From Ophioderma brevispina (taxonomy: Eukaryota; Echinodermata; Ophiuroidea; Amphilepidida; Ophiodermatidae): 64,000 nucleotides of DNA. Under the pieces are notes generated by a model. It searched no databases, was not told the origin of the DNA, and was given only the letters and a program-made list of their open reading frames with translations. Positions 46,441-57,959 of the stretch are shown one piece after another. The stretch lies in NCBI GenBank assembly GCA_023653785.1, contig JAMKCH010007177.1:78758-142757 (forward strand), given 5' to 3'. The position numbers and the translations under genes were made by a program. Every line of letters starts with the position of its first letter. The stretch's first letter is position 1.

Positions 46441-47629
46441 ATGGCCCATATTATTTAAACTCTAACAGATACAATTGCCCAGTATGTAACAGTCAGGCCG
46501 ACCTATTTCAAGATACCAGGCCCTAACATGTTTACAAACATTGCTGTTAACTGGTCTATACGCTACGTCCGTCGCGTAAATATTCCCTAGGAATGGTATT
46601 ACAACACAATACTGAACGATACACCATGTTACAGTGCAGTGTACACGTTTACAATCGTGTAACAACGATTCAACTTGGCAACAGGGTAAGTTGAAATCGG
46701 CAGCGCCAATTTTGCTTACACCACGTGCTTACACATTAAAATGATGCAAGCAAAATTTAAATGCCATTAAAACCTAGGGGTGTCCACCTGAAAACAAAAC
46801 TGTCATCTCTAAAGAACATATTTCTACATCAAATGGTGACATAATCTTTCGTGGACACCCTCTAGAATTTTTCTAAAATATGGTTAAAGTTGCAGCAAAT
46901 TTCGCATTTTTGCATTGCGATGATCAAACTCGTGAGGGATTATGGGTAGTCTGGCAAGTCGAAATTAATCAACGACAGCATTTTGATTAGTCTCAGCTAG
47001 GAGTCACGCAGGCGGCGGTAGAACCAAACAAGGCCTCCGGCCCTAAAAAAATACCATCTAGGATTCTTCAGGAGTGTGTCGACAAATGCCCCCCCCCCCT
47101 ATTGCTGGTTATTTTCTTAGAGCTTGAACAGTGGTAATTTACTTTCAGATTGGCTAATTTGTCTTACATCTCACCAATATTAAAAAAGACAATTCTCCAT
47201 CTAGTCAGGCAAATGCACTAACCTCCATTGTTGTACAATTTTTGAACATATCCTGGCCAGTCATATTATGTCTCAAATAGACACTATATATACTCCCCGA
47301 CACTCAACAGGGTTTTAGAAAAAACGGGAGGGGGTTGTGACACAAACTTATTCTCAACAATTTCCGGACTTGGCTAAGTCTAGCGGACGCCAAAAATAAG
47401 TCGATTGCGATCTGGACTTTTCAAAAAAGCGTTATTCGATCCACATACTCGTCTGTAAACAAGCTGCATCATATCTCACACACGCCAATGAAAGCTGGGG
47501 AAAACAGATGTGGGTAATAGGAATGTTCGGCAGCTGAATAGATAGATTCACCGAAATGCATGTTGTGACAAATAACGATGGGTGAGGGGGCCCCTATCTA
47601 ATGCTCAAATATAATTTAAATAAAGATAA
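46441..47629. other. No gene; small foldback at 46774-46864
   Basis: AGGGGTGTCCAC at 46777 and its near-inverse GTGGACACCCTCT at 46852 bracket about 65 bases, resembling a miniature element. The rest is unremarkable, with a C-run at about 47090. Confidence 0.4.
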
Positions 47630-48310
47630 TTTAATGTATAATTAGAACAAGCAAAGTCTGATTACAAAATTAGGGTGAAGACCGCCGCCTTAAATGTAAA
47701 TTTAATGATTAAAGATAATTTAATAATAAGTAGATCAAAGCAAAGACCGATTACAAAATACGGGTGAAGACCGCTATATAGCCAATTTGTGACGCACAGT
47801 AGAATTAGAATGATACTTTGAGATTGAAATACCACATTTACTGAAATAGTGGATTTAATGTAAACATTTCATGATTACACCAAATACGGGTGAAGACCGC
47901 TATATAGTCAATTTAAGTGGCAAAGAACAATAGAATTGATACTTTGAGAGTAAATACACATTAGATTAGGGATTTAATGTAAACATTTCAGATTACATTG
48001 AATATCTATGGGTTGAGCCACTATATTGCTAAATTCTTGCGGGTGCACAATAGAATTGATACTTTGAGAATAAATACAATTAGATTAGTGGATTTTAATG
48101 CAACATTAGATTAAATGATATAATATGGTGAAGACCACTATATTGCTAATTCTGGCGGGAGCACAGTAGAATTGTATTCTGTAAAGCAAGTTAAATCAGA
48201 CTACCTGTAGTCAACTTAAATCATCAAAGCAGAGCTCGTTTACTTGTAAATACAAGAATAGGGGTAAGACATTATGCTATCAAATACTCGTGAGGGCACT
48301 GGAGGAAGTA
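47630..48310. repeat. Tandem array, about 120-base units
   Basis: GGTGAAGACCGC-type words recur near 47674, 47763, 47889, 48010, 48127 and 48251, each unit also holding TATATxGxxAATT, ATAGAATTGATACTTTGAGA and GATTTAATGTAAACATT. Spacings are 89, 126, 121, 117 and 124 bases. The array ends close to the 3' end of the DIRS-like element. Confidence 0.85.
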
Positions 48311-48439
48311 GAATTTATATGGCTAATGTGAATGATTTAAGCATGTATCATTTGTGAGCAGTAACACGCCTAGAAAACGAAAGCCTCCAACAAGTTACCA
48401 TAGTAACTTGCCCTACACCCCCCCCCCGTGGATATGAGG

Positions 48440-49030
48440 ATTTAATGAGGAGGATAAGCAAATGCCCCTGGATTACTGTTTTGAAGTAAAGGAGTGCATT
48501 CTCTAAATTCATTTCGAAAGCACCTGTTACCTACTTCAGAAAGGTGGAGGCCATCTCTCCTAAAAAGGTGATGATCACAGGAGTCAAACAAATGATAGTT
48601 CCTGAAACATGAGCTTGCCCACATTGCCAAACGTACGTGAAGCGAACTTGTTTGACATGGGCTGGCAATACGTACCTCCACCACTACGATTCTCCCCATA
48701 GTAGTAAATTAATATAATTCTGGGCATATATCAGACCAAATGATTCATGGGTTGGGCAGAGTTTACGCCAACATTTTTAAATCTCCCTGAACCCCTTTAA
48801 TTTGGTGTACCGAGGCGGTCTGCAAAAAATCTCATTAGTACCCACGTGTAAGATAGGTTGTTGAGAAATGGATTCTAAAAGATAGCGATTCCAATTCTAT
48901 TGACCAAACCTGCCACTCTGCAACCCAAGACCTCTACCACATGACTTTACCACGCCACGTAATTGATATTAGTACTGCCCAGCCCAGTTCCAATACTATC
49001 TCCGACGACCCCACGTCCTCACATTTCTAA
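48440..49030 (-). pseudogene. SGNH/GDSL hydrolase domain of the DIRS-like element
   Basis: Minus-strand frames contain VVGDSIGTG (about 49008-48980; block I nucleophile Ser), ILHVGTNEIF (about 48855-48825; block III) and, in the 85-codon open piece 48699-48442, FRRDGLHLSEVGNRCF (about 48570-48520; block V Asp and His). At least two frameshifts separate the blocks. Such hydrolases are found in Ngaro-type and some CR1 elements; their role in transposition is unknown. Confidence 0.8.
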
Positions 49031-49099
49031 AAACGAGAATAAAAGAGAAATCAATAGGGAGGCCCACTAACATATGAAGGATTCAATAATAAAAAATTA

Positions 49100-50080
49100 A
49101 AAACGTGATTCGTTATCATCAGATGGGAGCCGTATGTAACCCTTAAACTGCATCTGAAACTCCATCTACCAAAAGACTTAATTGAATCAAGAGGAAACCC
49201 CCACATAGCAGCAACAGTAGCCGCACCGATTCAGGAGGAACTGTGCGATGTATAATCTCTATGATCCAAACCTAAGGATGTAACACCTTTCGCCAGAATT
49301 GCACCAAACTGGATCTTTAGCAGCGGAGCACCATCGAAATGTATGACTAAAGGACCACAAATAGGCGTTCCTTTTGAAGATACAACTTCAGAGCCGTAAC
49401 AGGGCACACTCGCCACCAATCGAGCAAAGACGAATGTATGCTGTGCACACCTTTTTTTTGATAGATTCGAAAACCTAATGCCATATTAAACATTGACACT
49501 TGATCAGAACCTTCAAAAGACAATCCCCAAACCTACAACTCTTGAGACATCACGTTATTGGACTGAGTAAAATTCATCAACCTCAAGAACCCATAAATGG
49601 CAGCAAAAAGGCGCTTGTACAGAGATACCTCAAACTCTGAAAAACAAAACCGAATGCAGATGTTTAACGAGGTCTCAATATCGAATAAGTAATAGGGCAC
49701 CTTCTATCTACCCTTTTCCACCACGTCTACAAGCCCTCCTTAAATTTTCTAAACACAAACCACACTGTTGCTGTGGAATCTAACCAACCATTTGATTTGT
49801 GACAACGATATGGGGGGGGGGGCCGACACATCATATACATTCACTGTGGATGGTTGAATAACCTATATTAAGGGACAAACACGATTACAAAGGCCACCAA
49901 TGTGAAATTTCTTGAGCTGGCAAAATTGGCAAAGCCAGAGTGAGACTTAAAAGAGTGAAAACTATCAATAACCCTTCCTATAGTAAGCCAATAGTATGCT
50001 TGAATTGAACTCTGCAACAATCTCCTTGTTTCCTCCTCTATAGCCGCCACACAAATGGAGGAACTTTGCACCCCAAAGAT
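49100..50080 (-). pseudogene. DIRS-like tyrosine recombinase, degenerate
   Basis: Minus-strand reading: an N-terminal LLQSSIQAYYW...GRVIDSFHSF segment (50020-49940) like the core-binding domain, a weak middle part, then HSSS-stop-IGAATVAAMWGFPLDS (about 49240-49180), FGRW, and FKGYIR in a shifted frame (about 49155). In active relatives the motif is HSFRIGAAT, with the Arg catalytic and the Tyr in the YIR segment. Here a TGA codon occupies the position expected for Arg, one base from CGA. Confidence 0.8.
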
Positions 50081-50099
50081 CGGCCTTCGGCGCCGCATC

Positions 50100-50725
50100 G
50101 CCTGGCACGAACTTTTCTACCTGGGAAACGTGAAAAGAGCATCAGCGATTCGATTATTTCGCCCCAGCAATATGTCTAGCGCAAAAAAGTAAGTTAAACT
50201 TGAGACACTGCAAGGGACAAAAGAATCTAACAGCTCATTATTCTGCACATTTTGACGTTTTGTCTATTAATAATTGCCACAACTGACTTCATTGCCTGTC
50301 CTAAAATAATACGCTTACCCTTCAATTCTTCACCCCAGAGCCACACTTGAAACCAAAATCGGAAAAAACTTCTAGACAAGCAATAGAACGCGAATTATAA
50401 AAATCTCCCTCAGGCCATCTATCTTGGAACCATTTACCATTCAGAAAACCACCAAAACCAATACCTCACTTGCATTCCGTAAACAATGTATATCCTCATT
50501 CCCTTGCCAAATCTGCTCGGGGGTGGGGGATAATCGAAGAACCATTGAAATTCGACAGAAAAATGAGGCCACATCTTTAAACAGCCTTAGCACCTTTGAT
50601 AATCTTATATTATGCCCGCTTTTAAACCACCATTGCAAATCAATGCGACCGCCTTAGAAAGGCCCTTCCTGGAGATACTGCACGACAGACAAAGGACAAA
50701 GAACCTACAAGAGATTGCAACTCCT
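50100..50725 (-). pseudogene. DIRS-like RT C-terminus and RNase H
   Basis: Minus strand: LKELQSLVGSLSFVCRAVSP (about 50727-50670) followed by GRAFLRR, the conserved end of DIRS-type RTs; then RNase H pieces: GGFLNGKWF-like (about 50440), a GKRIIL segment (about 50310), an AIINRQN segment (about 50270), and NNRIADALF near 50140 matching the HIPGxxNxIADALSR end. Several frameshifts. Confidence 0.75.
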
Positions 50726-50729
50726 TTAA

Positions 50730-52347
50730 GGGAGGGGTATATGTGGTCGGAAGCAGTGAACTTTGAAGTTATTTTTATTAAAGGGATAGCAGCGATTGCT
50801 AATCCGAAACATCGACAAATCATAAAAATTCGTATGCCGTATTTTTGTAATGGCCATGGAGATGCAAACCGACCTGCAAGTGGTTGGCTTGAAATCCGTG
50901 TATTATTAAAGACAAGGCCGTAACGTTTATCTGATTCTTTAATTCTATACGTGCGTATTCAAAATCCGCTTGAGATCAAAAAAGCCTTTCTCGGTGAATA
51001 TCCAGATTTTAGCGTGATATTGTGCGACCATGATCAATTTACAAGTTTGAACCTCAAAACATTTACACATTATTTGAATCTTTTGTTTTCTGTGCTAGTG
51101 TAAACCACAATCACATGCCTTATTGTCGATTTTGAGACGTCGCGCTGTATGTCTTTGCGGGAGACGGTATGACAAATTTCTCAAATACTTAATTTTTCAA
51201 TTTTTGGTGCGGTTGTTTCTACGTTAAAGCAGTTATATGGAATTGTACACACTTTATCCTTGATTTTATTAAGTAAACATGCACATTCCAATTTTCGATT
51301 CTCGCCATATCGCGCTAACCTTTAATTTTCCTAAATATGGTATATTACATGTTATACATCATATTGTAGCCATGTCACAAGTTTTAAATTCATGTAAATT
51401 TTTGCTCTGGTTGCCATGGTAACCACGTAAGGCATCTGATTGGCTAAACATAGTACGGACGTAACTAAATAACTACATAAACAAGCTACGGGACGACGAA
51501 ACTGGGGTGGCAGTCAGGGGTAAATACGGAGAGAACCATGAAGCCGGATTTTTGATACCGTTGCCAGGGCAACCGGCAATATGGACCAATCACATAATTC
51601 ATGGCGTTACCGTCGTAATTGACTTTGAACACAATTTGAAAATCGGGCTTCATGTTTCACTCGCCCTATATGTGCGGAATATGTGTGCCAAATTTCATGT
51701 GCATAGCATGTAGCCGTTCTCTGTTAAGTTCGTCTCGTTTTGTTTGTTTGCGATTTAAACGAAAACGAGTTATAGATCTCAAAACTTTAAGCAAAATTGA
51801 GGGCCCGCTTTTGATGTGAAATATGGATTTTTTCTAAATTTCATTTTATAATGAATAATTATCATATAATAATGAAAGAATCATCGAATACGGTGCATCC
51901 ATTGTCCTGTAATTAACTTGTTAAAATAATTTCTAATATAGCGGGGTGAGAAAACAATAAAAAATACATAATAAAAAATCACTTAACCAGTACATTTAAG
52001 TACTTCAAATTATGGACAATTAATATGAGTATTTTATTTACTTTCACTTAGCCAAAAATAAATGAGTTTAATGGCGTTCGTTATAAATATATCTTTTTAA
52101 AATATCTTAAATATAACCATTTAAATTGTTCACAGGAAACAGTATAGGAGACGATGAGTTTGTGGCAAAATTCGCGTACATCTGCTTCACTTTGATAGCC
52201 ATATCTCGGAACCGAATGTCCGATTGCGATCGACTAAAAAGCATTTTGTTAGATTACAAGCTACACAATTAACCATTGCATTATCTTGCATTTTCGTAAA
52301 ATGGAACAATTTTTTTACCAAAGCAGAACCCCATACCCCCCCCCCCC
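50730..52347. mobile_element. 1.6-kb TTAA-flanked insertion inside the DIRS reverse transcriptase
   Basis: TTAA at 50726-50729 and 52348-52351 bracket a segment whose ends are inverted (GGGAGGGGTATATGTGG against, from the right, a G-run then TATGGGGTTCTGC). RT sequence stops at ISLR on one side and restarts at LKELQSLVGSL on the other, which fits an insertion. No transposase motif was seen, so it is a candidate non-autonomous piggyBac-type element. Confidence 0.75.
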
Positions 52348-53010
52348 TTAAAGAAATATCTTCCATACCTAAAGCCCCCTCAACCTTCTCTTTTACCTTG
52401 TCAATTTGGCCTGGAATTGAAACTACTGACGAATTGAATCAATATCTAATCCGTAAAAAACACCAATTTTGTTGAAGGGCCATGAGACTTTTCCAAGTGC
52501 CAAAGGTACACCTAATTGACTGCACATACCTTCGAAACATTCTAAACCAAACGTTTCAAAAAAGGACTCGACTCCTCAGCAGTCCCGCAAGGAAATAATT
52601 AAGGGCATAAGACACAGTTACTTATATGAATTTGACACATGTCTAGCAAACCAAATCTACAAAAGTTGAAACTTTTCAAACAATGCAGGAAGAAGACGAA
52701 AGCTCCCATAGGAAGTGGCTTTATCTACGAAGAAGTCCTCCCCCAATTTAAGACCTAACAATCAAAACACGAGGATGAATAGGTAACAGTCTGAAGGCTG
52801 ATTCTATATCAGCTTTTGCCATCAATGAGCCCTTCCATATCTCATAACTAAATTCACAGCAGTATCAAAGTTGGAGTAACTGGACCACCAAATAACGCTT
52901 CTGTCGATACCATCATCACAGACAGCCATCTGGATAGGAAAGGATGGGTAATCAGTCTAAATTACCCTTCTCAGCATTAGGCCACACCAACACCGATGGA
53001 GATACCTTAA
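52348..53010 (-). pseudogene. DIRS-like reverse transcriptase, N-terminal and catalytic part
   Basis: Minus-strand frames give, in order, DGIDRS near 52900, a LMAKADIESAF segment (about 52795-52825) corresponding to RT motif A with its Asp, LLPIHP, a segment near 52600 where the DD-containing motif C is damaged, then QLGVPLALGK (about 52490-52530), and VKEKVEGALGMEDISL just before the insertion at 52347. The protein resumes at 50725. Frameshifts occur between almost all motifs. Confidence 0.8.
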
Positions 53011-53494
53011 GTTTTTCAATGGTCTTTCCTTAAAATGACCAGCCATCCTACCCATTTTAAATCTCCTTCTTAAGTTTTTCAAGGCCAATGCTGGATCTTT
53101 CTGAAAATGACTTCAAGTTGAGGCGCCATCCCGAGGGCATCTATTACCAATGAAAACCCAATCTGAAACCAAACCGGAAACGTCCCTAAAATCTGCCGAT
53201 TTGAATCGGGATTATATATTCAAAAAGGGATTAGCTGGCCAACTTAACAGGAGAAATGTATTTGACAACAAATACAAAGAGGTGACCAGGGCCATACATG
53301 ATCGAGCAAGACTGACACATGAGTTTGGCCTATCATCACACCAATTAGTAGGCATTGCCCCTTTACATTAGCACTTGAAATAATGGAAGTCTACCAAACC
53401 ACGCAACCCTAGTTAGAGCCTGACCCTTTAACTTTTTACTCGAATCAAAACTGAGGGCTATCAACACAAAACATAATAGTAGTAGCCTGGCTCT

Positions 53495-54320
53495 TTAAAA
53501 CAATAAACACCTATCAGTAGAGGGACTACCATCACACTCAATCATAACATTATCGGCCTTACTTTTAATATAGAGCCCCTCACACTCAACCATTGGTAGT
53601 AGCCGCCACTCTATAATTCTTTGTAACAGTTGAGGCACAGTGACCAAACGCCTTACATCGGAAACATTTGTGTGCCAAATTCTGCACTGAGGTTTGCGCA
53701 TCCGGACCCATGTAGGCAAAACAAAGTTTTCTTTAGCATATCCCCCCTGCATTGTATGTTTTTGAAGCAGAGTTTGGCGCCGAACTGCCACGAAACTGAC
53801 CCTGAAAACCCCTATGAACTGCCGCCCCCTACCTGAAGGACAGGGATTTAAACACCTCCTGGCCGCTTGATAAGGACCACCCATTATGGAGATGAAGGTT
53901 GCGATAAAGAGGACCACAACTCCCCATCTATCACTGCCCATTATCTATATGGTTGCCTTTGCGACCATAACGAAATTGGAGTCGTACTCCCTCAACCCCA
54001 TCCCTACCTGAAGCTGCTGTGCGTATTCAAATGACCCATACTTTAAGTAACTCTTGTGTTCTATGTGGGTGAGCAGCAGGGAAAAATGCGGGAAAAATTA
54101 AAAAATGCCAGGGACGTCCAATCGTGAATTGACAAATTTTCTTTTGGACGTTGACTCCTCCCCAACCAATCTGACCATTTCATTTACTTCTAAGTGCACA
54201 AGCTGGAGAGAGAGGCGGGTTGATTTCCTCAAATCCACAAGTTGGCCAAAATCCACAAACTCGCCATTTACAATTGTATCTTTGACCTTTCTGAGGCACA
54301 CAGCTCCCTAATGGACTACC
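53495..54320 (-). pseudogene. DIRS-like gag, degenerate
   Basis: The minus-strand stretch at 54301-54098 contains GEFVDFGQLVDL, a DIRS-type gag signature, followed in other frames by LLTHIEHKSYLKYG and GLREYDSNF (about 54070-53970) and, near 53700-53640, a Cys/His cluster with CRIWH and KCFRCKAFGHC readings that resembles the C-terminal zinc motif of such gags. The 148-codon frame at 53941-53495 mixes gag and out-of-frame sequence. A Ser/Val-rich piece at 54914-54600 may be the gag N-terminus. Confidence 0.65.
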
Positions 54321-55330
54321 AATTGGATTTCAGGGGACACTCAAAAACACCCACAACAAACAAAAAATTGATTTAGAATTTTGTATCTGAGTTACCCAAA
54401 ATATTTGTAACATTTTGCTCACCAGCAATTTCATTTGGCTACGACACTGCCGACTGCAGCTGCACTAGAGCCGGAAGTAAGTAATTAGGAGCCCCTGAAT
54501 AATCATCCACCGACTGGTGAATTCACCTCTTGACGAGCCGGCGGCAACGGTAGATATCCCAATGGATTAAAAGAGCAGGATGAATCTGACGCCAGATAAC
54601 TACAGAAATGAAATTCCGACCATCCTCAGAAGCAACAGAACTCGGAGATAGAATATTCGTCCCGAACTCATAACACACGCTGAAGATTGTAAAGGCGGAA
54701 AAGACATGGTAGATTGAGACGATGTGTGCACACCTGATGAAGAAATAGCTACAGTACTACCGGCTGCATTTACCGATGATTGCGTCACCGCCGGAAACCG
54801 CAGAATTTTGCACCACATCCGATGCTGTAGAATTTCCATTTCCGGACAAAAAATTGGCAGGCTACTGGTACTAGCTACCGATGAAGAAACACCACTATAA
54901 CAGTGTACGGACATTAATGTTGCGAATTACCCCTTAATTAGCGGTTTTGAACATCTGACGCAACAACCGGTACAGTCCTAAAGACCCGGGGCAGTAGAAG
55001 TAGACGTAGAAGGAGGTTGTGTGGGAACTTGTCGAGCGATTGCGTTAAGCTTCTCATAGCCTGAGCCGCGATCTAGTTTGTCAGTCGGACTTGTTGAAAA
55101 AACAACGGAAAAAAAGATCTCTTACCATACTTGCCGCGAAACAGACACGCACAACACCCACCACCCACCCCCACGCAGTAGATTTCGTTTCGTACCCTCG
55201 TTACGGCCGAATACAACAAAAACCAAGCTTAGTAATACGATGGATGGATAGTAAAGCGTCAGTAGTATTAGTAGTAGTATAAAGCAGAAACTTGTAAGTA
55301 TTTTCAAATACGCTGAAAGCAAGACCATTC

Positions 55331-55590
55331 AGAGGCTGTCAACAAGCCAAGTGACGGTGAGCACGGGTCGACAAAAAACAAAGACCGGCAACTACGCTGA
55401 TTGGAGCATAGGCCACCACCTGACCGGGAGGTCAGCCAATGAGGAGAACAAAGCAAAAGACCGCGAAAGTTGAGATAAACGTTGTTAAGCCTCTCGTGCG
55501 ATCAGGAATAAACATAATTATGGGATAAGAGGGGATATCCATGGTGGAGGCAAATCCTTCCTTACAATCCCAAACAAAGGGTTCTTCTTT
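55331..55590. other. Flank of the DIRS-like element, no gene
   Basis: Contains CACCTGACCGGGAGGTCAGCC near 55420 (a short palindromic stretch) and otherwise nothing recognised. The 5' end of the DIRS-like element may lie in or before this segment. Confidence 0.35.
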
Positions 55591-56390
55591 GATGGGATTT
55601 TATCCTCATCTATGCGGTAGTAACATCTAGCGTTCCGCAAGGAAAGTCATTCGGTCCGTTGTGCTGCTTCCGAACTATGACCGACTTTCGATGGCAGGGC
55701 GGACACAGTCGGGAGATGATGTCATAGTTTATCGGGAAAATAAATTCGGAGGATGACATTAAACATTCAACGTGACCTTGATGCCCTTACCAAGTGGAGT
55801 AAGGATTGGCAGATGAGTTTTAACACAGACCAATGCTTCATTATGCATTTCACTTCTAGGAAAGCAACCATAACCAATCCGTAACAGCTATGCGGGTATG
55901 TCTGCAGTTACTTGATAAAATCATACTTAGGCATCCACTTTTAGCAACAATTAAGTGGAACCTCACAATGACAGTATTACCAAAAGCGGCCAGGAAAACA
56001 CTAGGTGTCATACGATGACATTTCAAATCATATTTACGGAATATAAAATCTCGTCTGTACCTCGCTCTCCATCAACCTAAAAATTTTAAATGACATTACT
56101 GCCCGTCTCACCATGCTGTTTAAGGTTCGCCACCACGACCTCGTTGAAATTGACTGACGCCATGTTCTTGCTAACCCCATCAGGCGCCCTTAAGCGCTGC
56201 CTTATCTCTCATAGCCCCAACTACTAGACAAATGTTTTATGACTAACAGCATTTTCTCTGGACGTGTATTGCTGGGGAATAAATTTCCTCATCACATCCT
56301 GAAAAGTAACCCAACTTGTGCAGTCTTCAAGACGATACTGAGCCATACTTTAAGTAAAACTCACAGGAATTACTAAGTTACGGTCTCGTC
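55591..56390 (+). pseudogene. CR1/jockey-like LINE reverse transcriptase fragment
   Basis: Broken + frames: SVPQGKSFGPL (about 55628-55660; motif B region), then the YADD region is damaged near 55720, then LNIQRDLDALTKWSKDWQMS (about 55757-55817) followed by FNTDQCFIMHFTSRK, and a C-terminal SYLGIHF segment. LDALTKWSKDWQMxFNTDxC is typical of CR1/jockey-like RTs. Truncated at both ends. Confidence 0.8.
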
Positions 56391-57010
56391 ACTTCACTTC
56401 AACGCTCTAGTAGCTTCCCCCCCAGTGTGATGCGGGCAGCTCGTTAGGGTTTTCCTTTTTTTAAAGAATGTCATGTCACCTTATTTAAATTATTAAAAAC
56501 CTGGTATGAATGTTATCTTCATTACTCAAATCTGTTTTAATGTATTATTTCAAGCGGTGAGATCATCCGGGTACACATCGTAAACAAAAGGAAAGTGGAA
56601 TTTATAGTGAAAAGGAAAAGGTTTGCTTTTTGCTCATTTGATTGCCATGCAGAGCATATAGATGGATGGTTTAAAACCAAATTGCAAGGAATCTGGTTGA
56701 CATATAAGGTGACTAGTTTTAAGCAATAATCGATAGTGGGGCTTCAAAACCCCACTATCGAATATTACCGTTGATTGGACGTGTGCTAAAGATATGGACA
56801 ACTTGTTCAGTCGTGACTCAAACGTCCACGTATGATGTGATTTAAAAAGAAAGTTACCAATAAACGCAAGTTTTTGAAAAATATTGCGTGACCATGGGGG
56901 GATAGGATCCAAACTCTGTACTTCCAATGGGCAGTGCAGTGATCAGAGTTAGGACACTATGGCCATGCTGTACCTTTACGGCATTAGGATGAAAACCAAA
57001 CAGGTATAAT
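56391..57010. repeat. Dispersed repeat copy 2, with intact hairpin
   Basis: 56650-56880 matches 41575-41810. It contains a perfect 11-base stem, CGATAGTGGGG (56731-56741) and CCCCACTATCG (56750-56760), around an 8-base loop. The remainder of the stretch holds no recognised gene. Confidence 0.7.
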
Positions 57011-57367
57011 TTGTTGTGTAAGTTACTTAAGTTGAATAATGCCATGGAGTCTAATAATAACAACAGCAACGAATATATTAGTCTGTATAGTCAAATAATA
57101 GTCAATGGTGATAATTTTAAGTTTTTACAGAAATTATACATTGATAATGTGTTCAAAGAAAACGTAAAGGTGCAACGAGAGATCTCACATATCAGGTGTC
57201 CTAAAAATCTGAAGAAAAGTACTGATTTTTGCTCTGATGTAAGCTTTCCATCACAAATGTCCCCAACTGAAAGGATTAAGCTGAGAAGGTTTCTTTGGTA
57301 CAAAAATTATGAAATTTCGAATTCGTATAGGGAGCAAATACGAAATTCAGCCTATGTTTTAGATTGA
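57011..57367 (+). CDS. Hypothetical ORF, 118 codons, not recognised
   Basis: An open frame with an alternative internal start at residue 12 (MESNNNNSNEYISL). The product is Asn/Lys/Ser-rich without membrane segments or a recognised motif. It sits next to a LINE fragment that starts near 57960 and may be part of that or another retroelement ORF; chance occurrence in AT-rich DNA is also possible. Two residue stretches look ordered (KFLQKLYIDNVF; PTERIKLRRFLWYKNYE), but no family assignment is made. Confidence 0.25.
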   Translation: MLCKLLKLNNAMESNNNNSNEYISLYSQIIVNGDNFKFLQKLYIDNVFKENVKVQREISHIRCPKNLKKSTDFCSDVSFPSQMSPTERIKLRRFLWYKNYEISNSYREQIRNSAYVLD

Positions 57368-57959
57368 AATATAAGCAAATCAAAATCACCCTTTTTCTCT
57401 CTTTTAAGGCATTTCTGTATCCAAATACAAGGTAAGAAATCTATTGAGCGTCTAATCTATATGAAATTACTACTATGACACCATATTTGGGGTGCCTCAA
57501 AATCTCTAGTTGCACCTTTAAATTGATTTTCATTAGGCCAATGGAAGTTGATTCATAGTTTCCTGTTGGAGATTTTTAAAAGGCTACGAGGTCCGATTTC
57601 ATTATTCATTATTTATATTTGCTGCCATTTCATTATTACATCTAAAGGCATGTTGAATACATTACTACCCTTGTTTATTACATAGAACTAAGTTTACAAG
57701 TGCCTAATTAACAAAACAGGGATATTTGCAGGGTTTTTTATTCCAAAATTTAAAAATCAGTTCAAGCATATTTGCACCGAGTATGATGACAAGCGGGACA
57801 GAAATCTGGAGGAAATTCATTATTTATGGTATACTGTGACACCTCTCCCAAATAAACTATTTAAAATGAACAAGAAGGAATGTCTGAATATTTTGAGCAA
57901 CTGAATGCTTTTTATCATGTTTTCAAGGAAAATATTTTTTTTCACAAAATGAAATATTT

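Larger units (their letters stand above)
48440..55330 (-). mobile_element. DIRS/Ngaro-like tyrosine-recombinase retrotransposon
   Basis: On the minus strand the order is gag-like (about 54900-53500), reverse transcriptase (53000-52348 and 50725-50640), RNase H (50560-50100), tyrosine recombinase (50080-49100) and SGNH hydrolase (49020-48440). DIRS-group elements use a tyrosine recombinase rather than a DDE integrase; Ngaro-type members are known to carry SGNH hydrolases. Every domain has frameshifts or stops. The RT is split by a TTAA-flanked insertion at 50730-52347. Terminal repeats were not identified, so outer limits are approximate. Confidence 0.88.

Noticed and set aside
47630..48310. 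CRISPR-like spacing in the 120-base array
   Set aside because: Whole units are repeated, not short repeats with unique spacers.
53495..53941. 148-codon minus-strand frame as an independent gene
   Set aside because: It runs through the gag zinc-motif region partly out of frame; better explained as degenerate DIRS gag.
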